Shown here: positions 56,040 through 64,000 of the stretch, in pieces
Position numbering within the stretch: position 1 is the first letter of the stretch
Layout of the letters: each line of letters begins with the position of its first letter
NCBI GenBank assembly: GCA_014529385.2
Contig: CM043966.1
Span: 106,777,587 to 106,841,586, forward strand
Length of the DNA stretch: 64,000 nucleotides
Reading direction: 5' to 3'
Origin: Adiantum capillus-veneris
Lineage: Eukaryota > Streptophyta > Polypodiopsida > Polypodiales > Pteridaceae
The notes under the pieces: generated by a model
Told to the model about the DNA's origin: nothing
The model's input: the letters and a program-made list of their open reading frames with translations, nothing else
The model's database searches: none
Program-made: the position numbers and the translations under genes

Positions 56040-57690
56040 ACTTGATAAAGAACGCCAAGATTTTCTCCACTCTCATGCCGATTGCTTCTCAGAGGGCCTG
56101 CCAGGCGAGTTATCACTTGCTCGTCCTGAAGATCATACCATTGATCTGATACCTGGAAGCACACGATCGAACCGGCCACCTTACCGTGTGAGCCGAGCAC
56201 AAAACGAAGAGATTATGAACCTAGTGAAAGACCTCTTGGAAAAGGGTTTTGTCCAGCCTAGTACTTCACCGTATTGCTCTCCAGTGTTGTTGGTTTTGAA
56301 GAAAGATGGATCTTGGAGAATGTGCATCGATTATAGAGCTCTCAACAAAATCACCATCAAGAACAGATTTCCGATTCCTAGGATCGATGATATACTCGAC
56401 AGATTACAGGGATCCTCGTGCTTTAGCAGGATTGATTTGAAGAGTGGATATCATCAGATTCGAATTGCACCGAGAGACGTCTACAAGACAGCCGTTCGGA
56501 TGACTTTTGGGTTATTTGAGTTTTTGGTGATGCCTTTTGGCCTAACCAATGCTCCTGCGACATTTAACCGGATGATGGACAGGATTTTTCGAGAGTACAG
56601 GCTTTTTGTTGGCACTTCTTTGACGATATCATTGTTTTCTCCAAGAATGAGGCAGAACATAGAGATCATCTGCTTCAGGTCTTTCAGGCATTACGAGATC
56701 ACAAGCTAGTGATTAATGCAAAGAAAAGTGAAATTTTCCTACCAGAGATACACTTTTTGGGACACATTGTGTCAACAGCAGGAGTGCAGATGGATCCGGC
56801 CAAGGTAGCGACTATCTGTGATTGGCCCGGTTTGAAGAATGCCCATGAAGTTAGAAGCTTCTTGGGATTGTGTTCGTACTACAGGCAGTTCATTCGAAAG
56901 TTTGCAGAGGTTGTTTCCCCTTTGCACATCTTGACACAGAAAGGAGTCCCTGTCTCGTGGGGACCCACATAGGTGATTGCCTTTCAGACTTTGAAAGAAA
57001 AATTGACTACGGGACCAATTTTGACTATGCCGGACTTGCAGAAGTCATTTGAAGTATATTGTGATGCTTCTGGTCACAGTCTCGGTGCGGTCTTAATGCC
57101 AGAAGGCCATGTCATTGCTTACGAGAGCCGATTGTTCTCAAGGCCGGAATTCACATTAGAGATTTATGAGAAAGAGCTTTTGGTGGCATTACCTACTTGG
57201 AGCGGATTTTACTGTCTTTACAGACCATCAGAGTTTATGCTACTTCTTGTCACAGAAGTAGCTTTCGGAAAAGCAGATGCGATAGGCGAACCTCTTGTCA
57301 CAGTTTCACTTCTAGGTTGTCCATGTTCAGGGACAAAAGAATTTGGTGGCAAATGCTTTGTCTCGGAAGCCGTTGGTTCTGGCTATTTCCGCAATACATC
57401 ATAGGAGCTTCGAGGATATGGTTGACTAGCATGCCACAGATTCAGATTTTGCAGACGTTTTCACATAAATACGGAATGGGGAGACAGTAGCGGGATATTC
57501 CATTCGGGATGGCTACTTGATGAGGAAAACCATGTTGTGCGTTACACAACCATTGACGGAAAAGGTTATGATTGAATGCCACTGTTCACCTTTTACGGGT
57601 CACCGCGGCATTGCTACCACCATGAAAGGGGTAGAGAGATAATTCTCTTGGCCGGACTCAGGAAGGATGTGGGTGAGTTGTGTGCGCAAG
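56040..57690 (+). pseudogene. element F: pol fragment of a family 1 chromoviral gypsy element
   Basis: Plus strand: [100 protein letters not shown]. One missing T in the FFDD codons (near 56617) shifts the frame at the catalytic site. The tail continues (56709-56972) with SFLGLCSYYRQFIRKFAEVV and a TAG at 56970. RNase H has VYCDASGHSLGAVLM, then a small deletion after YEKELLV. The integrase finger is partly visible (FTGHRGIATTMKGVER, then a stop). It ends at 57690 against LTR G'. No LTR, gag or chromodomain. Confidence 0.8.
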
Positions 57691-59142
57691 TCCTTTTTGT
57701 TGATTTCTTTCTTATTATCTATTTACTTTCACTTTTTGGAAACACCCCTCGGGAAATCTAACTGCCCTGCATTGCATAGCTAGTGTGGAACTGTCTAGAG
57801 GGAGTCCAGGCCTGAGGGCAAGAGAGCACTAAGGTTGGACAAGGACTATGGTTAGCCAAGTGGGGTCATTGACTAGCCAAAGTGGAATCCTTTGCTACAG
57901 AGGCTACATTTCAGTTCTGGATGTGGCCGCAGTGTACAAAGAGGGTCGGATGATCTAGAAAGATACAATGGCAGCATCTCCTAAAATTTAGGGAACTGCT
58001 ATTTTGGGACCTGAAAATGTGTTGACGTCATTATCTCCGGAATGACAAGGGGAACATTTTCTTACTTTGCCGGGCAGTCAACTGGGCAACCGGTTGGGAT
58101 ATTTTTAGACGGCAACCCCGAAACGGGAAAATGCTTATAAATGTGCCAAGTGGCACATTCTGGTGCAGTTTCTAATGCAAGAGAGAGTTGGCGCTGAATT
58201 TTAAGCTGGGAGAGGCTCATTTGCAGCTTTTGTCACAGGTTGAGAGCTATGGAGTGCTTGCTTTCCCTCTTATGCACAGTGCGGTGCCAGGAGTGATGCC
58301 CTGCACGCTACGCACTGCCCTCTCTCTCCCCTTTGGCAGTATGTTATGCCCCTCTAGTGGGCTCTTCATTTGACCAATGTACAGTTGTGTGGGTTCATGC
58401 GCGATTGCCGAGGCAAGAGCCTCTTGCACAGGTACTGGATTAGCTAGCGGCTAATCCCCCCGCAGGTACAGGTGAATTCGGAGAGGTTTCACGCCAGAAA
58501 TCTCGTCCGATTCAAAGGGCAAGTAGCCCTACAGGTGCGGGAGCTCGAGGACTTGCTAAGGATGCAACCGGCACGCGAAACGGAGCCCGAGACAGTAAAT
58601 TATAGCCTGCTGTGTATTTTTGCAGGTTTAGGGTTTTGGCCCTAAACAGACCCTAATACCCCCAGGAGGTTCGGGGACGCAAGGGGACCGCTGTACAGGT
58701 GATCTGGCGCATTTTCAGGGCTGAAAACAGAGAATTCAGCGTGCTGCAGATTCTCTCCAGGTTTTGCAAAGTGCCCGTATGCGTCGGGAAAGTCAGTCAA
58801 TGCGTGGGAATATTGACTGTGAAGGGTTCTAGTATAGTTATGCTGCCGAAATCGGGCTGGAACAGTGGAAATTCAGCCGAGTTTGTGCGGGGCAGCTTGT
58901 AGGGAACCACAGCGTTTATTTCCCTCTTTTGAACAATAAAGAAATACCGAAAGGGGCGCCTAAGTTAGGGGCCAATCTGGTGTCCGTCTACTCATACAGG
59001 TGCAATCTAGCAGCCTGTATCCCTCTCCCCTTTGTTGTGTCTTGAAAGTACAGGTAAAATAGACGACTAATAATGGGTGAAAGCTAAATCAAGGTTTAAA
59101 GTAAAGTCTACCGCCCTTTTTGGATTGAACAGGCCGGTTTCA
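57691..59142 (+). repeat. LTR of element G' (1452 bp, 5' end trimmed)
   Basis: Inverted copy of 59597-61073, nearly identical at both ends and diverged in a middle block (about 58150-58220). It ends GGCCGGTTTCA. Contains AATAAAGAAATACCGAAAGG (58935-58954), a putative polyadenylation signal overlapping the conserved block. Confidence 0.85.
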
Positions 59143-59250
59143 TGGTTCCATCGACGGGATTAAATCACTTTTTCCCATAGAAGTGAGCCTTGGTCAGTTT
59201 TGGGCTTGAAGACACAGGGGATCATAGACCAGACAGAGGAAATTGCAATT

Positions 59251-59596
59251 ATGGCTGACAGACCAGATGATGTGACTGAAGAGGTTTCCTCTTCACAGGG
59301 TCAACAGACACATGAAGTGGGTGAGTCCTTAAGACCACCACAGACAGATGACGATATATTCAGGACCCAGTTGGCTACTGCTGTGGCTATGTTCACACAA
59401 GTAATGCAGATTCCGAGGTTTTTAGCCTTTCTACAACCTCCTGTTCCGTCTCAGCAAGTTGGGTCACTGGATCATATTCAAAAGCCTGTTAAGGCTCGAG
59501 CACAGGTGATTCATACCGCACAGTCAATGGAAACACCTGTACACTTGACGGAGAACATGCAGTCTCCACAACTTATGCGTAAGGTGCAAGAACAGG
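59251..59596 (+). pseudogene. gag N-terminus of element G'
   Basis: The likely start is MADRPDDVTEEVSSSQGQQT (59251); an earlier in-frame ATG at 59200 lies in leader sequence. It continues RTQLATAVAMFTQVMQIPRF and LAFLQPPVPSQQ, a pattern seen at the start of plant gypsy Gag. The frame runs open until the junction with LTR G, after which the reading is chimeric. There is no knuckle in the preserved part. Confidence 0.65.
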
Positions 59597-61073
59597 TGAA
59601 ACCGGCCTGTTCAATCCAAAAAGGGCGGTAGACTTTACTTTAAACCTTGATTTAGCTTTCACCCATTATTAGTCGTCTATTTTACCTGTACTTTCAAGAC
59701 ACATCAAAGGGGAGAGGGATACAGGCTGCTAGATTGCACCTGTATGAGTAGACGGACACCAGATTGGCCCCTAACTTAGGCGCCCCTTTCGGTATTTCTT
59801 TATTATTCAAAAGAGGGAATAAACGCTGTGGTTCCTACAAGCTGCCCCGCACAAACTCGGCTGAATTTCCACTGTTCCAGCCCGATTTCGGCAGCATAAC
59901 TGTACTAGAACCCTTCACGGTCAGTATTCCCACGCATTGACTGACTTTCCCGACGCATACGGGCACTTTGCAAAACCTGGCGAGAATCTGCAGCACGCTG
60001 AATTCTCTGTTTTCAGCCCTGAAAATGCGCCAGATCACCTGTACAGCGGTCCCCTTGCGTCCCCGAACCTCCTGGGGGTATTAGGGTCCGTTTAGGGCCA
60101 AAACCCTAAACCTGCAAAAATACACAGCAGGCTGTAATTCACTGTTTCGGGCTCCGTTTCGCGTGCCGGTCGCATCCCTAGCAAGTCCTCGAGCTCCCGC
60201 ACCTGTAGGGCTACTTGCCCTTTGAATTGGACGAGATTTCTGGCGTGAAACCTCTCCGAATTCACCTGTACCTGCGGGGGGATTAGCCGCTAGCTAATCC
60301 AGTACCTGTGCAAGAGGCTCTTGCCTCGGCAATCGCGCATGAACCCACACAACTGTACATTGGTCAAATGAAGAGCCCACTAGAGGGGCATAACATACTG
60401 CCAAAGGGGAGAGAGAGGGCAGTGCGTAGCGTGCAGGGCATCACTCCTGGCACCGCACTGTGCATAAGAGGGAAAGCAAGCACTCCATAGCTCTTAACCT
60501 GTGACAGAGACTTGCAAAATGAGCCTCCCAACTATAAATCACGTTTTTGCCTTCTCTATAAGTAGTAAACTGGCCTCAGAGTGCCAAGTGTCACTCATTT
60601 GTGCATTTTCCCGCTTTAGACCCTCGGGTCTAAAAATATCTCACCTGCAGCCTCTGTTGACTTGGCCACAGAGTAACAAAATGATCCCCATGTCAAACTG
60701 CACGTAATGACGCGAAGACATTTTCAGGTCCCAAAATAGCAGTTCCCTAAATTTTAGGAGATGCTGCCATTGTATCTTTCTAGGTCATCCGACCCTCTTT
60801 GTACACTGCGGCCACATCCAGAACTGAAATGTAGCCTCTGTAGCAAAGGATTCCACTTTGGCTAGTCAATGACCCCACTTGGCTAACCATAGTCCTTGTC
60901 CAACCTTAGTGCTCTCTTGCCCTCAGGCCTGGACTCCCTCTGGACAGTTCCACACTAGCTATGCAATGCAGGGCAGTTAGATTTCCCGAGGGGTGTTTCC
61001 AAAAAGTGAAAGTAAATAGATAATAAGAAAGAAATCAACAAAAAGGATAAATAGTAGTCACACGCTGGTGACA
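59597..61073 (-). repeat. 3' LTR of element G (1477 bp)
   Basis: Minus strand starts TGTCACCAGCGTGTGAC after AAGAGGGGGGTA and ends GGCCGGTTTCA. GGCGCCCCTTTCGGTATTTC is at 59779-59798 (plus). AAACCCTAAACC near 60106-60117 is a telo-box-like motif. Confidence 0.9.
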
Positions 61074-61646
61074 TACCCCCCTCTTGAAATCTCAAACGTC
61101 CTCGTTTGCATCTATGTCGTCCATGCTTACTGTCAACACTGATGTATTCAACACCTGTCGACACATATACGACACATACATGCTCATTGTCAACCCTGGT
61201 GTATTCAACACCTCGTCGACTCATGTATTGCCTGCGTGTGAACCCTGTCCCAATGACATAGTGGTAGCTTCGCACTCTGCCATTGCTTTGAGTCACTAAC
61301 TTTCCAATGACAAAATGGTAGCTGCACATTTTGCCACTGTCTTATAGTACACGTTGGATCCCGTAACACTTTCGAGCATACCCAAACCGACAGTTTAAGA
61401 ATGCAGTTACACATGTACTCTTCAATAGAAGCAATCATTGTATCCTTGACAAACTGACAAGAAATACTCACTTCTATAGCACTAACCAAACTTTTGGACA
61501 TTCCATAAGAGCAATTGCCAAACTGACAATCTGTACAGCTCTAACATTCATGTAACAGGTATTTGATTTGAGCTCACTTTAAATACCATGTACATCATTT
61601 GTTTCAAAAGCCATTGTCATACTGACAATCCATGTAGCTTTGAAAC
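61074..61646 (-). other. PPT and 3' noncoding region of element G
   Basis: Minus CAAGAGGGGGGTA borders the LTR. The 560 bp between it and the pol stop hold no gene; plus-strand frames here are short and motif-free. Similar long 3' noncoding regions occur in elements B and C. Confidence 0.7.
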
Positions 61647-64000
61647 TCAAGGGGTCAAGGTAGGTTGCAAAGCGAAGGCTTCCAAGTAAAGTGATAACAC
61701 AGTTGGTGACTCTGCAAGTTCACCTTCTTCCATCCACTTAGCATCCATTGGTGGATAGTTTCTGAACTTTACCAAGTAACGCCTAGCAACCTTGCCTTTC
61801 ACTTTCCTTTCTTTGTGTGCCAAAATCTGTTCAGGGACTAAGATCTCGTCAAGTTCCTCGACTTCCGGCTGATCTTCAGCTGGCATATCTTCTGGCACAT
61901 CACCCACATAGGGTCTGAGAAGACTCACATGAAACGCATTGTGAATCTTCCAACTGTCAGGCAATTTCAGCCTATATGCAACATCACTGATTATGTCGCA
62001 CACTTGAAAAGGCCCATAGTAACGCATGCTGAGCTTTGGAAACACTCTTTCCTTGCCCTTCATCTTCTTTAACCTTGCCTTTTCAAAGCGTAAAAGCACC
62101 CAATCACCAAGTGAATATACCACTTCACGACGGTGACGATCAGCTGCTTTCTTTTGCTTTGCCTGAGTCCTTTCTAAGGCCACTTTGACCTTCTTGTACA
62201 TTTCATCCATGTCCTGAACATACTTATCTGCTTCAAATATCTTGTCCTTTGTATGCAGTATGGGAGGAACTTTCTTGCCACCTTCAACTATCTCAAAAGG
62301 TGCCTTGCCAGTTGATGAATGCACTGTATTATTGTATGCATACTCCACCAATGGCAAATACTGCTCCCACTTTCCTTTATGCTCTGACACATAGCACTTC
62401 AGCAGATCTAGGACAGTAGAATTTGCCTCTTCTGACTGCCCATCTGTTTGAGGATGAAATGACGAAGAGAATTTGAGCGTGGTACCCATATTCTCAAACA
62501 AGCCTTTCCAGAACAAACTAGTCATGCGTGGATCACGGTCGCTAATAATCGACTGTGGCATGCCATGATACTTGAAAATATTGCTCATAAACAAGCGTGC
62601 CATCTGATCTGGCTTTATCTTCTTCCTGACAGGAATAAAATGAGCCTGTTTGCTGAATCTGCAAATAATGGTCCAAATACCATCGTTTCCTGTCTGCGTT
62701 TTCGGAAGATCAAAGATAAAATCCATAGCAATACTTTCCCATGGTTTATCTGGAATAGGTAGTGGTTGCAATAACCCTGGTGCCTTTTGCCTGTCAAACT
62801 TGACCTTTTGGCATATTAGGCATTCTCGCACAAAGGCATCCACATCCCTTCTCAATGTAGGCCAATAGAAGAATGTCTCAACCGCTTTAACTGTAGCATC
62901 AATACCACGATGCCCTGCATACGGTGGGACATGACTCTCTTCCATAACTTTGCGTCGCAATGGCTTTGTGACACACAATCTGCCATGTATCATCATGAAC
63001 CCGTCTTTAAGAAGATAGTGTTCATGACGTTGTCCATCCATTAGTTGCTCGAAGACCCTTGCAAAATCTTCATCATTTGCATACTGTTCTCTCATATCAT
63101 CAAGTTCATGATGATAAGGAATCGACACAGCTGAAATTTGTGGCTTCCTTGACAAGGCATCGGCCACAACGTTCTTCTTGCCTTCCACATGCACAATCTG
63201 AAAATGGAACATGGACAAGATATTTGCCCATCGCATATGCTTTTCAGATAACTTTGTCTGTGTCAAGAAGTATCGCAAGGTCTGATGGTCCGTTTGGACA
63301 ACGAAATCTGCACCTAGCAGGTAGTGTTTCCAACTTAAGAGCGCATGAATCACAGCCAGTAACTCTTTCTCATAGACCTGCATGGTCATCTCTGGCCCTT
63401 GCAAAATTCTGCTCTCATAGGCTACTACCCTGCCATCTTGCATTAGCACTGCACCAATGCTACTACCGCAGGCATCACACTGGACCACAAATGACTTCCT
63501 AAGATCCGGCAACACAATGACTGGATCTGAAGTCATCTTTTCCTTTAAGAGATTAAAAGCTGAAATCTCTTTCTGTGTCCATCTGAAGGTGACTGCCTTC
63601 TTTTGAAGAGCATGTAAAGGTGAAGCAATCTCAGCGAAATTTCGAATAAACCTTCTGTAATAGGAGCATAGTCCCAAAAAGCTTCGGACATCATGCACCG
63701 TCTTCAAATTTGGCCATGACTTGATCGCTTCGACTTTTGCAGGATCCATTCTGACACCATCCTTTGAGACAATGTGTCCCAGAAAGTGAATCTCTTCCAG
63801 AAAAAACTCACTTTTCTTTGCATTGATGAGCAACCTATGACTGCGTAGCTCTTTGAACACAATGGCCAAGTGATGCCTATGCTCCTCTTCATTCTTTGAG
63901 TAGACTATCATGTCATCAAAGAATGTACCAACAAACTGCTGGTGTGGACGGAAAATTCTGTCCATCATCCTATTGAACGTAGCAGGAGCATTTGTGAGAC
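61647..64000 (-). CDS. pol polyprotein of element G: RT-RNase H-integrase-chromodomain, partial
   Basis: Open from the window edge. Counting from the Met at 63968: RT FFDD at 16-19 (preceded by [10 protein letters not shown]); RNase H D165 (VQCDACGSSIGAVL), E200/E202 (YEKELLAV), D227 (QTDHQTLR) and D270 (VADALSRK); integrase HHCC at H346, H353, C383, C386; catalytic D416 (AMDF), D477 (SDRDP) and E513 (DGQSE), with the standard 35-residue D-E spacing. GPF motif near 649-654 (MRYYGPF); chromodomain about 711-765 (RRYLVKFRNYPPMDAKWMEE), then LQPTLTP and stop. All catalytic residues in view are present, so the copy may be active or very young. The chromodomain places it among plant chromoviruses; the clade is not decided. 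The N-terminal RT, protease and gag lie beyond 64000. Confidence 0.92.
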   Translation of the reverse strand, partial: LTNAPATFNRMMDRIFRPHQQFVGTFFDDMIVYSKNEEEHRHHLAIVFKELRSHRLLINAKKSEFFLEEIHFLGHIVSKDGVRMDPAKVEAIKSWPNLKTVHDVRSFLGLCSYYRRFIRNFAEIASPLHALQKKAVTFRWTQKEISAFNLLKEKMTSDPVIVLPDLRKSFVVQCDACGSSIGAVLMQDGRVVAYESRILQGPEMTMQVYEKELLAVIHALLSWKHYLLGADFVVQTDHQTLRYFLTQTKLSEKHMRWANILSMFHFQIVHVEGKKNVVADALSRKPQISAVSIPYHHELDDMREQYANDEDFARVFEQLMDGQRHEHYLLKDGFMMIHGRLCVTKPLRRKVMEESHVPPYAGHRGIDATVKAVETFFYWPTLRRDVDAFVRECLICQKVKFDRQKAPGLLQPLPIPDKPWESIAMDFIFDLPKTQTGNDGIWTIICRFSKQAHFIPVRKKIKPDQMARLFMSNIFKYHGMPQSIISDRDPRMTSLFWKGLFENMGTTLKFSSSFHPQTDGQSEEANSTVLDLLKCYVSEHKGKWEQYLPLVEYAYNNTVHSSTGKAPFEIVEGGKKVPPILHTKDKIFEADKYVQDMDEMYKKVKVALERTQAKQKKAADRHRREVVYSLGDWVLLRFEKARLKKMKGKERVFPKLSMRYYGPFQVCDIISDVAYRLKLPDSWKIHNAFHVSLLRPYVGDVPEDMPAEDQPEVEELDEILVPEQILAHKERKVKGKVARRYLVKFRNYPPMDAKWMEEGELAESPTVLSLYLEAFALQPTLTP

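Larger units (their letters stand above)
57691..59596 (+). mobile_element. element G': LTR, leader and gag start (family 3), split by element G
   Basis: LTR (57691-59142), leader, and gag start (from 59251). At 59597 the sequence switches to the 3' LTR of element G in the opposite orientation. The left 25 or so bases of the LTR are missing at the F junction. The rest of this copy is expected on the far side of G, beyond the window. Confidence 0.75.
59597..64000 (-). mobile_element. element G: chromoviral gypsy element (family 3) with open pol, runs off window
   Basis: Minus-strand order in view is RT (from 64000), RNase H, integrase, chromodomain (end 61647), about 560 bp noncoding, PPT (61087-61074) and LTR (61073-59597). 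No stop or frameshift in 784 pol codons makes this the youngest pol in the window. It lies inside the gag of G'. Confidence 0.9.

Noticed and set aside
58699-60038. Paired 67-codon frames (58699-58902 and 59835-60038)
   Set aside because: Also matching positions of the two inverted LTRs with two residue differences; no protein evidence.
58247-60490. Two identical 60-codon frames (58247-58429 minus, 60308-60490 plus) that look like a conserved gene pair
   Set aside because: They are the same stretch of the inverted LTR copies G' and G; identity reflects LTR similarity, not selection on a protein.
1-64000. tRNA or rRNA genes
   Set aside because: The only tRNA-related matches are 12-base primer-binding sites next to LTRs; no cloverleaf-type sequence or rRNA stretch was recognised.

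Overview
The window looks like a piece of a large, transposon-rich plant nuclear genome. The evidence is: a trichome-birefringence-like (TBL) gene fragment; plant-type Ty3/gypsy elements with chromodomain integrases and initiator-Met-tRNA primer sites; a MULE-type transposase with a SWIM zinc finger; long (CT)n tracts; and telomere-type AGGGTT motifs. The species cannot be named from sequence alone. Very low gene density and a possibly very long intron would fit a gymnosperm or another large-genome vascular plant. Only one ordinary host gene is supported: the 5' coding exon of a TBL12/13-like protein at 30.4-31.0 kb (+).

Layout. 0-2.4 kb: broken MULE/SWIM transposase, cut by the window edge. 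2.7-10.7 kb (-): old Ty3/gypsy element of the Ogre/Tat/Athila type with LTR, PBS, gag, protease, RT and integrase remnants, plus an extra 3' coding region; an inverted copy of its LTR lies at 11.6-11.9 kb. 10.7-30 kb: decayed repeats, namely two further LTRs of a related type (15.7 and 28.2 kb), a fold-back element (18.65-18.95 kb), an unidentified minus-strand coding remnant (20.3-23.9 kb) split by a 2.46-kb non-autonomous LTR element with a 5-bp target duplication, a cluster of five 18-bp palindromes (24.0-25.2 kb), a zinc-knuckle remnant (25.7-26.9 kb) and an integrase C-terminal remnant (29.2-29.6 kb).

32-64 kb is almost entirely a nest of chromodomain Ty3/gypsy elements in three families. 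Family 1: A (gag and 5' LTR, 32.6-34.9 kb, -), B (35.1-40.5 kb, -), C (40.7-44.3 kb, -) and F (pol fragment, 56.0-57.7 kb, +). Family 2: D (44.3-50.29 kb, -) and E (50.29-55.99 kb, +, lacking pol). Family 3: G' (57.7-59.6 kb, +, LTR plus gag start) and G (59.6-64 kb, -, open pol running off the window). D abuts and truncates C inside its RT. E ends against an antisense RT scrap followed by F. G sits inside the gag of its sister copy G'.

The retroelement proteins form the standard gag-protease-RT-RNase H-integrase-chromodomain series. Only G has an undamaged pol within the window. D is close to intact but has one stop, one frameshift, a lost RNase H aspartate and a 100-bp duplication at the protease. 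No CRISPR array, rRNA or tRNA gene was recognised. I see no convincing new multi-gene system. The most interesting points are structural: the long or interrupted TBL gene, conserved LTR blocks and hairpins shared between families, modular inverted repeats in an LTR U3, and the palindrome cluster.
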